Shown: positions 1 through 10,400 of the stretch, in pieces
Numbering within the stretch: the first letter of the stretch is position 1
How the letters are laid out: the number at the start of each line of letters is the position of its first letter
Assembly (NCBI GenBank): GCA_032209605.1
Contig: JASFXZ010000001.1
Coordinates: forward strand, 806,001 to 870,000
Direction of reading: 5' to 3'
DNA: 64,000 nt
Source: Mactromeris polynyma
Lineage: Eukaryota; Mollusca; Bivalvia; Venerida; Mactridae
Made by a program: the position numbers and the translations under genes
Notes under the pieces: generated by a model
What the model saw: only the letters and a program-made list of their open reading frames with translations
The model's database searches: none
Told to the model about the DNA's origin: nothing

Positions 1-860
1 AGTTAATATATATATATATTCACTAATTTGTAAGGATTGTTCAGTCAAATTTCAATACAAATACATTTTAGAAAGCATGCTTGCAAATTTATTAATTAGA
101 TTTATCATTATATTTATACATATCATTATATATTATCACCCTAACTAGTGTCCCTAGACATGGCACAAACACAACACACACCTCAGTCCATCCAGCTTTT
201 AATAGATACAAATAATATAGATACAATATGCTTGCCTTTTCTCATAATGTCATGACATGACATGTAAACTGAGAATGTAGAGACAGACATTTTGTTTGGA
301 TTTCGATCCAACATTTGCAGCCGTGTGTGACATAAGCAACCAATTTTATCATTCCGTTGGTTAGCTGCTAGTTTTATGTGTTTAATTGTAAGTCTCCACA
401 AATGGTACTTTTCCCAACCTGACAAATATTCATCATAAGCATGCACATACGAACCTAGATAAAACAGGAACTTAGCGCTTGTTATTACCGGTAGTATATA
501 AAGACTAGACCAGTGCCGATTTAGTGCAATATCTAGCTAGCTAAAGTGAAAAAGAATTACACACACTATATAACAGTACATGTAATTGCAATTTTTATTT
601 ACAAGGAAAACTTCAAGGGTAATTTCCAAGAAGTTCCATGACTCATGACCAATGTTTGTGAAGTAACAGCATATTTCTTTTTGTACCCAAGTTGACTATA
701 ATGAGGCATCTTGTGGATGTCATGAACATCTGAAACGATAAAGTAATATCTAACATTATAGCACATCTAAAACAGTTTTATGTTATAAGGATATGTCAAT
801 GAAGACATTTTTATTATGTAATTTAATAAACCAGGAATCATTATTATGGGAATAAATGTG
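1..860. other. Non-genic AT-rich stretch
   Basis: I see no gene, recognisable repeat boundary or RNA here. The open frames are short and have no recognisable motif. A short TA run lies near the left edge. Confidence 0.5.
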
Positions 861-869
861 CATCTGGTG

Positions 870-1045
870 TAGAATTTTAACTGTTTCTTGTGACCGAGTC
901 GAAGGTTTGAATCCCGGTAGGAGGGATCGGTCCACATATGACCAGTTGGTGACCCGCCAGCTAGTAAAATAATGGTAACTGTGTGCCTACCTGCTTGGTA
1001 CCTGTCAGTAAGGATAGGAATCGGGAAGTACATGCTCAGAAAGTA
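870..1045 (+). repeat. tRNA-derived SINE copy (decayed head, good body)
   Basis: A pol III B-box-like motif, GGTTTGAATCCC, lies at about 904-915. It is followed by a body that reads like the molluscan tRNA-derived SINEs I know (gaccagttggtgacccgc, then gtgtgcctacctgcttgg). The A-box side is badly decayed, so this is a fossil insertion and not a tRNA gene. The family assignment is from memory of similar bodies and was not searched. Confidence 0.55.
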
Positions 1046-1885
1046 GTTACTAAAATGTATGTAGAGACTTAGTAAGAATATTTTTGAGTAACTATGGAAT
1101 CAAAATTGAATATTGTCACGGAAAATAATCTAGTCTTTTTTTAAGACTATCCAGTTGAAACTAATTTGCTTTTTTTGATGGAGCGTAAACAAAGAAGACT
1201 ATTTTTTTTAATCGGAAACAAAAGCGCTCCATTCGGATACATTTGTTGTTGTTGATATTTGGCGGGAATATTCATCATGGGTCGCCATTTTCCAGTATTT
1301 GAAAGTATTGCGAAGATAAAGTTTACTTAGCAGTTAGAGATATTCTTGCATGACGCAAAAACAGTGTCGAGTTCATGCCTGTTATCCATAGAAAGATCAA
1401 TCTGATATTAGAATCATGAAGGACTTCTTTTGACGACTGTACATCCGCTTTCTTAACATCTGCAGACAAAGTTCATCTGTTCATATGAAACCAGGAATGT
1501 ATTCGCCGCGGACCCGTTCGAAATTTATGCCAGTTCTAGCGCTTAGTTCAATACGGGCTGTATTAAAAAATATGAGTCAGTGTAGGTTAGGTATTCAACC
1601 TAGATCGACATTCAATGAATGATGTCTTAATAATATGTTTTCTGCAAGATGAAAGCTGTCAGGTACTAAGGTTTAGATTAAAATACTTTTTTTTATTTAA
1701 AATGCGTCAACGTTGGTTTAGGTCAAATGATCACATTGTACGATATGAAGTTAGTTACAGTCTAAAATTATTTATCCTAGATTGACTTTGAAACAGGTTA
1801 ACTACTTATACAAGTCATCACTGCTTCGTGTGTTACTAACCAGTACTTGCGCCTAGTTCAGGGGTAGTGAAGTTCACGCTTCAAC

Positions 1886-1957
1886 ATTGGCAACGGCGGG
1901 ATTCGAACTGACGACAATGGAACGGGGGTCAGTCGCTCTACCCCTCAACCATTATGT
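1886..1957 (-). repeat. tRNA-like SINE head
   Basis: Read on the minus strand it has an A-box-like GGGGTAGAGCGACTGAC and a perfect B-box core, GTTCGAATCCC. The implied acceptor and T-stem halves do not pair well (GTCAG against CCCGC). That favours a tRNA-derived SINE or pseudogene over a working tRNA. Confidence 0.55.
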
Positions 1958-1999
1958 TACTCTCAGAATGACAGTCAATACCGGCGTTTAATAAAACAC

Positions 2000-2150
2000 G
2001 GTTAGATGGTAGAGCACTGGACTGTCACATGGGAGGTTCTCATGTGAGGCTGGTCATGTCCTTCCGTGACATTAAGCTACGGTTGGAGAAGTTGTCATCT
2101 GCAAGTTAGTACTGGTTGGTAATTAATTCAAGGAAAACTAATTTGGTCCA
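2000..2150 (+). repeat. tRNA-Asp-like SINE
   Basis: The run GGTTAGATGGTAGAGCACTG resembles a D-arm and A-box. It is followed by an anticodon-like loop CTGTCAC, where GTC would be Asp, and a decayed B-box (GGTTCTCATG). The following body (cggttggagaagttgtcatc, then gtactggttggta) is SINE-like. It lies head-to-head with the tRNA-like unit at 1886-1957. Confidence 0.6.
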
Positions 2151-2161
2151 CTGACCGCCAT

Positions 2162-2200
2162 ATTATACTGAACAAAAAAAGAAACTTTGTTGTGTTAAAG
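2162..2200 (+). repeat. Possible solo Tc1-type terminal repeat
   Basis: The string atactgaacaaaaaaagaaa resembles the terminal repeat of the Tc1 element at 31719-33270, with the same tatactRA start and A-rich block. No matching right end was found nearby, so it may be a decayed terminus. Confidence 0.3.
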
Positions 2201-2439
2201 AAATCATTGTTTAAATGAAGTAGATAGGTAATATTAGCCTTGACCTGTGTTGTCAGGATCCATGAATTTTAGCGATTATGTTTGCACTGTTAATCGTCAA
2301 CAACTTGATACTCAATTTGCACGTGCATGAATTGTTCAACATGTCCCGTGTGGTATTCGGTCAATTTGTTTTACTTGTCTTACTGACATTGTTGTCAAGT
2401 GAACGGAAGCACTTCAAAATTTGTAGTTTGTTTTAGAAT

Positions 2440-3046
2440 ACCCAATAATTTACGCAAACGTGCGATTGGCATGGTTGATGCAACGTCATCGTGAAAAATC
2501 GTCTTAATTGGGCATGGTACACACGCGTTAGACACAACGACGCTGGAATAAAAGGGAAAGTGCCGTGTGAAGATAACTCACTCAGAGACAGAGCCATAGA
2601 TTCGCCCGTTAACGGCCAAGCAGGATGACCCCGCCGGAGAAACGCAAACCGATACAGGCGACATCCCAGGTGATGATCAAACGGCGGCCAAGAGGAAAAT
2701 GATACCAGAGCTGGAGCGCTGACCACCCCTTGTTTTACGACATGAGCGACGTCAGCTTGAGCCCCAGTTCGAGAGAACGTCGGTAGTTGGTGTCCTATTT
2801 CATCACTCGGGGTGTTACTCGAAGAGGCAGTTCGTGGAACATGCGCGGTTCCATGCGCATGTAGTTGGTAAAATCACCCCGTGACGGTCTCTCCAGTTCC
2901 CGCATCAGGTTGGCGTAGTTGCCGTAGAAGGAGCACCTCTTGATCCATGTACGCACCCAATACTGGAGCCTTTTCTCTCTTGGCGCTGGTTACTTCGTCG
3001 GAGAAGTACGGCTGCGGCTACAACACACAGCTGTTGTTGTTGCTCC
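2440..3046 (-). pseudogene. PIF/Harbinger transposase relic
   Basis: On the minus strand the relic begins at a start codon near 3046, with a Gln-rich then Arg-rich N-terminus. After a one-base frame change near 2990 it reads LQYWVRTWIKR, FYGNYANLMRELERP, then FTNYMRMEPRMFHEL and DTNYRRSLELGLKLTSL. These match the order expected of Harbinger transposases: W-V-R-P-W-like entry, Y-x-x-L-x-x-E-L, F-x-N-F-L-R-M, then D-T-N-(Y/F)-R. The frame is broken by several stops (for example between VMK and DTNY) and fades after about 2540. The DDE catalytic core is not recognisable, so only the N-terminal third survives. Family assignment is from motif order, not a search. Confidence 0.75.
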
Positions 3047-3195
3047 ATTGCAGTCGGGCCAACATAAAATCAAGTCTTCTCGGAGGCACTGGTACACCCA
3101 CCATATTGATGTTCTATCTCCTTGTGTCGTATTGGAGAGTGACATGAACCCAGAAGCCACTACATATATACTAGTCAGCGAGCTAAAGAATGATG

Positions 3196-3560
3196 GTACC
3201 ACCAATCGTTAGTTCGTGCAACCAGTCGGGACAGGTCGTGACTGGTCGCACTACCGATCGAGAGGTTGCAATCAATCGTGCGACTATTTGATCTACGATC
3301 ATGCACGACTGGTAGTGCGTCCATGCATGGCTGGTGGTACGACTATGTAAGACCTGTCTGCGACCTCTTACGGTTTTGAATCGCAGGTCAGAAGTTTTGA
3401 ACATGTCCATCGACCTTGCTGTGACTGATTTTGCTCTGGCGATCACCCACGACCTCTACGACCAGTCGTGCGCTCTACCTACGATTTGCCCACGATTCCA
3501 AATATTTTCGATCGCAGCTAGGTCGTAACCTGGTCGCATGCCAAGTGTGACTGAGCCCTT
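3196..3560. repeat. Degenerate CGACTGGT-rich repeat, possible transposon end
   Basis: The motif cgac(t/c)ggt and its complement recur throughout (for example caaccagtcgggacaggtcg, cacgactggtagtgcg and tacgaccagtcgtgcgc). The right edge, gcatgccaagtgtgactgag, looks like a DNA-transposon terminus, but I found no matching left end. Confidence 0.35.
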
Positions 3561-3569
3561 ACATTCCGA

Positions 3570-4490
3570 GAAACATTCATTTTTTCATAACCTTAGCTTT
3601 GTGCATATTAATTACTTTGTGTAACTTACACATACTCATTGATAAACTTGGTGTCTTAGTGAGCGTAGTTGATATTGTACTTGTTATTAATCTGATTTAA
3701 CTTCTTTTGAACTTGTTTTAAACTGTAGATAAGTGTCATTTTATTATATTAAAAAGAAACGGAGTCGTTCTTTTGTTATTAAATATCTTCGATATCGAAT
3801 ATCTGGTCACGGATCACTGTTGCATCCACTACGTTACGTGCGGATACCAAAATCGGCTTCGTACCACATACATAAATGGTTCCCGTTTTCAAAACACAAA
3901 AACGACTGATTATATACGACTTTATTAAAATAAACATTATTTTTTTAAACAATTTTAAGGAAACTATGAGAATGTTAATTATTTTATCTAGAGTGACTAG
4001 TATACGATTTTATTAGACGGTCTGGCGGTCACAAAAGGCCAAGGTGCACAACTGGGGGCCAACTTTTATTGCACTTGCTTCCGCTATACTGGTAGTAAAG
4101 GGGATATTGATAATAAATTGATGTTAGTTTGTACTTAAAGTGTTTAAAGAATAACAACCTTGAAACATGATCTGGTCACTTCTCAGCCGACTTGGGGCCA
4201 GCCCACCCCCCTTTGCCCCCATGGGACCCAAATGAATTGTATAAATACACGGCAATATTAGGTACAATATTCTTGTTATGACAATTTAACATTTCAATAG
4301 CTTTAAACATGCTGGGACGGTACTTAAAAAGAAGGTTTCGAAAAACGTTTGCGCAAATCATTATACAGTGTACAATCAAAGAGAAAATGAAACTCGTCAT
4401 CAAATGCATTACATGTGGTACATACTCTCTGGTGAAATGGAGTCTGGGGTTGCTTCTAACGACATTTTTCAACGCCCAGTCTATGAGAGG
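3570..4490. other. Non-genic stretch
   Basis: No gene is recognised. Open frames on both strands near 4176-4559 have no family motif and overlap the foldback arm that begins at 4498. Confidence 0.4.
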
Positions 4491-4497
4491 AAACTTG

Positions 4498-4827
4498 CAA
4501 TACATAGTTCCCACGTAACACTATTTACCTCCCTTGTTCTTAACTGTCGGCCATTTTGATAGGCAAAACTGATAAGCCCTTATAGGAGTAATGTCCAAAT
4601 ATGTGATAATTGAGAAAATACCAAGAGAATTTGACAACAACTTTTTCTTCAACTTACTGAGCCAAATGCCCACATGAGCATAATGAATAAGTATATTTTA
4701 TATATCGGATTAGTTTATCATCGTTTCCATTATATTCCCCATAAACTTATAGGAAATTTGCCTATCAAAATGGCCGACAATTCAGAACAAGGGAGGTAAA
4801 TATTGTACTTGTGGGAACTATGTATTG
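4498..4827. mobile_element. Foldback MITE, 330 bp, ~70-bp arms
   Basis: The arm at 4498-4568 (caatacatagttcccac, then tttacctcccttgttct, then ggccattttgatagg) is the reverse complement of 4757-4827 with a few differences. The interior of about 190 bp is non-coding. It is a non-autonomous inverted-repeat element of unassigned superfamily. No convincing target duplication is visible. Confidence 0.75.
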
Positions 4828-4832
4828 TGTTA

Positions 4833-5200
4833 AAACAAATAATTTAGTGTATGGACGGACATTACAAAAAGGGACTGACATTACAATATTAGGATTATTT
4901 TTCAAATCTTCAATAAGTCCTGCAGCACATATCTCTATGAATTCCAGAAAACTATACTTTAAGATAATATGATAAAAATCAGAAACAGAGGCAGAAACAA
5001 GGCCAGTATTCGGTTGGACATATTATACAATGTTATGCAATAAACAATACTGTCCCCTGTGGGCACTATCTAGATATCAATCTTATCCAGACCCCTAATC
5101 AGCATTTCAGTGTCTGGCCCAGTGGGAGTCCAATATACATCCAGTCAGTATTTGCTGTCACCATCTGACACATATATACAGTAAAGTTGAGAAGTGTGAA
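4833..5200 (+). repeat. Dispersed repeat, copy A
   Basis: It aligns in direct orientation with 10684-11060. Shared blocks include aaataatttagtgt, gataaaaatcagaaacagag, actatctagatatcaatctt and gtctggcccagtgggagtcc. It is not clearly coding in any frame. It begins just after the foldback MITE, and similarity ends about 15 bp before the giant foldback element. Confidence 0.75.
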
Positions 5201-5216
5201 TTAATGTATGGACTTT

Positions 5217-5225
5217 ACCTAAAAG
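5217..5225 (+). repeat. 9-bp target-site duplication, left (ACCTAAAAG)
   Basis: ACCTAAAAG sits immediately outside the left terminus of the foldback element and is repeated exactly at 8671-8679. Confidence 0.85.
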
Positions 5226-5239
5226 AGGTGTGTGAAGTT

Positions 5240-5936
5240 GGCGCGTAGATCGTAGGTCGTAGATCAACAAAAGTTTGTCGACCTGGGTCGTAGGTCGTAG
5301 ATCAACAAAAGTTTGTCGACCTGGGTCGTAGGTCGTAGATCAACAAAAGTTTGTCGACCTGGGTCGTCGGTCGTAGATCAACAAAAGTTTGTCGACCTGG
5401 GTCGTAGATCAACAAAAGTTTGTCGACCTGGGTCGTAGGTCGTAGATCAACAAAAGTTTGTCGACCTGGGTCGTAGGTCGTAGATCAACACAAGTTTGTC
5501 GACCTGGGTCGTAGGTCGTACATCAACAAAAGTTTGTCGACCTGGGTCGTAGGTCGTAGATCAACAACAGTTTGTCGACCTGGGTCGTAGGTCGTAGATC
5601 AACAAAAGTTTGTCGACCTGGGTCGTAGGTCGTAGATCAGCAAAAGTTTGTCGACCTGGGTCGTAGGTCGTACATCAACAAAAGTTTGTCGACCTGGGTC
5701 GTAGGTCGTACATCAACAAAAGTTTGTCGACCTGGGTCGTAGGTCGTACATCAACAAAAGTTTGTCGACCTGGGTCGTAGGTCGTACATCAACAAAAGTT
5801 TGTCGACCTGGGTCGTAGGTCGTACATCAACACAAGTTTGTCGACCTGGGTCGGAGGTCGTAGATCAACAAAAGTTTGTCGACCTGGGTCGGAGGTCGTA
5901 GATCAACAAAAGTTAGTCGACCTGGGTCGTAGGTCG
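5240..5936 (+). repeat. 38-bp satellite array, left arm
   Basis: The unit, about 38 bp, reads gtcgtaggtcgtagatcaac, then aaaagtttgtcgacctgg. About 18 units are present, some shortened by loss of one gtcgtag(g) block. Variants such as tacatc for tagatc are clustered, as expected from local unit exchange. Confidence 0.9.
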
Positions 5937-6784
5937 ACTTCCGAGTAATTTCGCTGTCACTGAAGAATTATAGGCATCAACTGTTAATGTGACGATTTCT
6001 GGCATGGAAACGTGTATGAAAAATTATTTTGATGTTATTGAAACCACAGGTAATTCCATGTTTGTTATCAAAACAACAAATGAGAAAATCCACTCCGGTC
6101 AACCAAAATTCATACTTTCGTTTTAATAATTAATGACTGAAATCGGCTGCTTTCGGTTTAAAAATATGTCAATAGCCAATCAACATGGCATTTTCTACAT
6201 GGCATGGTTTGAAACTACCATGTAGCCATCTGAGAAAAGAGTATAAAATGTAATTTTGCTTTTATCAGGCTAAACAACCAACTCAGTGCATGATAGTATG
6301 TATTTGTTACACTAAAATATACGATAATACAAGTGTGGTCATAAATTGAGCAATTTAGCAAACGTGTTTTCTTGGTTTCTCAAGTTTTCTATCGTTTCCT
6401 GAAAGGGGGTTTAATACAAATGTACGTTCAATTACATGTTTTTTTAAGCAAGAATGTACTTTATATTTTATCATAAATTGCAAATGAAACTTCCGTAACG
6501 CGTAATGGGAGCTGCCATCACTGTAAGGCAATTGTGAGTCACAGAATTTCTTATTTCACTAGTGAAAAGGTATTACATGTTATTGTTCAATTATGATAAT
6601 AAATATATTTCATTATGATTGTATACTTGGACTTACATTTTTTATTATTATGCCTTAATCATTATCTACAATCAGTGAAATCAGTGGTGAAATATGTAAG
6701 TTCGCTAATTGTTTTTCAACGTGTATATTCAAGGGTGGTGTAACGATTTACGACCCAGATAAGCCATATCTTAGTGTATTTTCA

Positions 6785-7377
6785 GTGGTCGTGCTACGAT
6801 GTACAACACAGATCCGCCATATTTCATGTTATTTGCTGTGATCGTGCTACGATTAATGACCCAGATCAACCATATTTACTTTTTTCCGTGGTCGTGCTAC
6901 GATGTACGAGCTAGATCAACCATATTTACTTTTTTCCGTGGTCGTGCTACGATGTACGAGCTAGATCAACCATAATTAAGTTTTTTCCGTGGTCGTGCTA
7001 CGATGTACGAGCTAGATCAACCATATTTAAGTTTTTTCCGTGGTCGTGCTACGATGTACGATCCAGATCAACCATATTTAAGTCTATTTCCTTGATCGTG
7101 CTACGATGTACGACCCAGATCAGCAATATTTCATGTTATTTGCAGTGGTGGTGCTACGATATACGACCCAGATCAACCATATTTCATGTTATATTCAGTT
7201 GTCGTGCTACGATGTACGACCCAGATCAGCCATATTTCATGTTATTTGCAGTGGTGGTGCTACGATGTACGACCCAGATCAGCCATATTTCATGTTATTT
7301 GCATTGGTCGTGCTACGATGTACGACCAAGATCAGCCATATTTCATGTTATTTGCTGTGGTCGTGCTACGAAGTACG
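6785..7377 (+). repeat. 50-53-bp tandem repeat inside the foldback element
   Basis: About eleven units run gtggtcgtgctacgatgtac, then gacccagatcagccatattt, then catgttatttgca. Early units have a gagctagatcaa variant with a T-run. The segment tacgatgtacgacccagatc resembles part of the 38-bp arm unit (tgatgtacgacctacgaccc). The array runs directly into the right arm at about 7378, so the two repeats appear related. Confidence 0.85.
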
Positions 7378-8650
7378 ACAAACTTTTGTTGATGTACGAC
7401 CTACGACCCAGGTCGACAAACTTTTGTTGATCTACGACCTACGACCCAGGTCGACAAACTTTTGTTGATCTACGACCTACGACCCAGGTCGACAAACTTT
7501 TGTTGATGTACGACCAACGACCCAGGTCGACAAACTTTTGTCGATGTACGACCTACGACCTAGGTCGACAAACTTTTGTTGATCTACGACCTACGACCCA
7601 GGTCGACAAACTTTTGTTGATCTACGACCTACGACCCAGGTCGACAAACTTTTGTTGATGTACGACCTACGACCCAGGTCGACAAACTTTTGTTGATGTA
7701 CGACCTACGACCCAGGTCGACAAACTTTTGTTGATCTACGACCTACGACCCAGGTCGACAAACTTTTGTTGATCTACGACCTACGACCCAGGTCGACAAA
7801 CTTTTGTTGATGTACGACCTACGACCCAGGTCGACAAACTTTTGTTGATCTACGACCTACGACCCAGGTCGACAAACTTTTGTTGATGTACGACCTACGA
7901 CCCAGGTCGACAAACTTTTGTTGATGTACGACCTACGACCCAGGTCGACAAACTTTTGTTGATCTACGACCCAGGTCGACAAAATTTTGTTGATGTACGT
8001 CCTACGACCCTGGTCGACAAATTTTTGTTGATCTACGACCTACGACCCAGGTCGACAAACTTTTGTTGATCTACGACCCAGGTCGACAAACTTTTGTTGA
8101 TCTACGACCTACGACCCAGGTCGACAAACTTTTGTTGATCTACGACCTACGACCCAGGTCGACAAACTTTTGTTGATGTACGACCTACGACCCAGGTCGA
8201 CAAACTTTTGTTGATATACGACCTACGACCCAGGTCGACAAACTTTTGTTGATGTACGACCTACGACCCAGGTCGACAAACTTTTGTCGATGTACGACCT
8301 ACGACCTAGGTCGACAAAATTTTGTTGATCTACGACCTACGACCCAGGTCGACAAACTTTTGTTGATCTACGACCTACGACCCAGGTCGACAAACTTTTG
8401 TTGATGTACGACCTACGACCCAGGTCGACAAACTTTTGTTGATCTACGACCTACGACCCAGGTCGACAAACTTTTGTTGATGTACGACCTACGACCCAGG
8501 TCGACAAACTTTTGTTGATCTACGACCTACGACCCAGGTCGACAAACTTTTGTTGATGTACGACCTACGACCCAGGTCGACACACTTTTGTTGATATACG
8601 ACCTACGACCCAGGTCGACAAACTTTTGTTGATCTACGACCTACGATCTT
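7378..8650 (-). repeat. 38-bp satellite array, right arm
   Basis: This is the same 38-bp unit as the left arm, in inverted orientation (caaacttttgttgatctacg, then acctacgacccaggtcga), in about 33 units. It is nearly twice as long as the left arm, so the arms change length independently. Confidence 0.9.
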
Positions 8651-8670
8651 CGCGCCAACTTCACACACCT

Positions 8671-8679
8671 ACCTAAAAG
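8671..8679 (+). repeat. 9-bp target-site duplication, right (ACCTAAAAG)
   Basis: Exact copy of 5217-5225, directly outside the right terminus. Confidence 0.85.
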
Positions 8680-8689
8680 ACAATTTATA

Positions 8690-9252
8690 ACTAGAAATGT
8701 GTCCATAGGACACAGATGCCCCACTTGCAGCCTTTGTCACAAAAGCAAATGCCATTATTCTGTTCATAGTTTGTGAATGTGTATCAAAGATTCCAAGTGA
8801 ACAACTGTACTGATTATAGTGATAAGTCAAGGGCAATAACTTTGCACTTACTGGGCGTAATCATACATGAAACTCCAGGTGCACAACTATACAGGTTGGT
8901 GAGCCTTCCTGTTAAGTTTTATGACTCTGGCTCATATTGTATTGGAGATATGGGTGGCACAAGATTGCATACTCTGTAGGCTATATTTTAACTAACTCAA
9001 TGGACATAACTCTGCACTTACTGGTCACAGCCAAACATGAAACACCAGGTGCAAAACTACATAGACTGGTGAACATTCCTGTAAAGTTTTATGACTCTGG
9101 CTCATATTCTTTTGGAGATATGCGTGACACAGGATTTTGTGACGGACGGAAGGACGGACAGACGGACGGACGGAAAGACGGACGGACAGACGGACGGACA
9201 GATGGACAATGGCAAATATATATGTCCCCCCTTTCAGAGTGAGGGCATAAAA
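8690..9252 (+). mobile_element. Pearl/Helitron-like non-autonomous element
   Basis: A 5' segment (aaatgtgtccataggacaca) is followed by two tandem core units of about 170 bp (about 8825-8990 and 8996-9137). These share gcacttactgg, catgaaac(t/a)ccaggtgca and gttttatgactctggctcat. An (ACGG)n-type microsatellite follows at about 9139-9208, then a pyrimidine tract and a short 3' tail. Tandem cores followed by an ACGG microsatellite are typical of the pearl-type elements described in bivalves. Assignment is from architecture, not a search. Confidence 0.7.
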
Positions 9253-9940
9253 ATTGTTGATCAGATTTGCATTGAATGTAAGAAAAAAAATGTATTTATT
9301 AAAAAAAATTCAACATGTGTGATATTTAGGATTGTAATCATGATATATTTCACATTTCTATACTTACATAAATTGTAAATCAGTGCAAATGAAATAATGA
9401 AGAAATAAGAACTTGTCTGACTCTTATAAATCACTTTTGAAAGAAATACTTAACAGCGAGAAACCAATATCCGTATATCACCTGTATTTTCATTTTTAAC
9501 TAATATTTTCAATATTAACTCTTTTTTTCTACATACAAGTTTATAGCTATATATGTTTTAGCTTGTTGTCTTTAATCTCAATAATTATTGATGTTATAAT
9601 TGATTCTGTCCATTTTAGTTATACAAACTAAGCCTCCATTACAAATTTGTGAAGTAAGGCCCGTCCTAAGCAAAGAAAATGTACAAATACTTGCTTGAAT
9701 GCTGACATAAGTCAACTATTTTAGTTAAGAAAACTAATAAAATGTTCCCTCAACATCCAGATATATTGATGATTTCTGAAAGAGTATACTACTTCTTGGA
9801 TACTTATGTTAAACAAATACAGTTTAAGTTATTATTATGTATTTCTTCGTCTTTTAGAGACATACTTTCACTTCGATAACGTTGTTTTACGTAGCAGGAC
9901 CGTAATGGCGGACAAGAAGAGTATTCAAGCAATTTTGATC
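9253..9940. other. Non-genic AT-rich stretch
   Basis: Nothing recognisable apart from A and T runs. Confidence 0.5.
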
Positions 9941-9944
9941 GAGT

Positions 9945-9990
9945 AGTTGATAATATCACGGACCTATATACAGGTCCGTGATAATATCAA
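9945..9990. repeat. Near-perfect hairpin
   Basis: The stem half atcacggacct pairs with aggtccgtgat across a short loop (atatac), and the stem extends through gata(a/t)tatc on both sides. It could be a transposon terminus or an isolated palindrome. Confidence 0.6.
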
Positions 9991-10237
9991 TAAGACGAAT
10001 ACAAAAGTCGGATATTTAATAACTGCTTGGTTAATCATTTTATTGCTTTTGAAAATGATTTGCCATATATCAATTTACAATATCAATTGATCACTATAGG
10101 GGATAACGCCGTGACGTCACGCGCACCTGTTATACGAATGTAAACATTGCTGGTGGGCAGAAAGTCGATATCCGGTTACAGCGCCATATTGTTTATAACG
10201 CTAATTCGCGTTATCTAAATTGTAAATTCTTTAAGTT

Positions 10238-10400
10238 ATGATTCAGTCTTTCATAGTTGTTGGTTGTACACACAAGCGGAGAAAGGGTTTATGATTTCAT
10301 GGCACAGAATTCCTAATGAGAAGAATTAAGAGTGAAGGAAACAGTAGCTATCTGCCATTGACAGGAAAAACTGGACCCGTTGACTCATCAACTTATGTAA
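10238..10400 (+). pseudogene. THAP zinc-finger relic
   Basis: From the ATG at 10238 the frame reads MIQSFIVVGCTHKRRKG. It then shifts to FMISWHRIPNEKN, followed after further lesions by LSAIDRKNWTR. This matches the THAP order: C-x(2-4)-C region, F-H-R/K-x-P, then W-x-x-A-I-x-R-x-x-W. At least two frame changes and stops interrupt it, so it is dead. It lies 130 bp inside the left TIR, where the N-terminus of a transposon protein would be. Confidence 0.6.

Larger units (their letters stand above)
5226..8670. mobile_element. Giant foldback transposon with satellite-built inverted arms
   Basis: The element starts AGGTGTGTGAAGTTGGCGCG and ends with its exact reverse complement. It is flanked by the 9-bp duplication ACCTAAAAG. 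The left arm (about 5226-5940) and right arm (about 7378-8670) are arrays of the same 38-bp unit in opposite orientation. The middle (5941-7377) holds about 0.8 kb of non-coding DNA and a second tandem repeat whose unit is about 50 bp. No transposase frame is present, so it must be mobilised in trans. Long arms made of subrepeats, with a 9-bp duplication, recall the FB/foldback class and MULE-like elements, but the termini do not match any family I can name. Confidence 0.85.

Noticed and set aside
1886..1957. Functional tRNA gene
   Set aside because: The B-box is good, but the T-stem and acceptor do not pair, and the neighbourhood is SINE-like.
7092..7468. Overlapping frames of about 110-120 codons
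   Set aside because: They are translations of the 50-53-bp tandem repeat within the foldback element.
5240..8650. Regular repeats that could suggest a CRISPR array
   Set aside because: Units are contiguous without spacers, the arms are in inverted orientation and the context is eukaryotic.
8937..9242. Frame of 101 codons with Asp/Gly/Arg/Thr repeats
   Set aside because: It is the translation of the ACGG microsatellite and pearl-like core.
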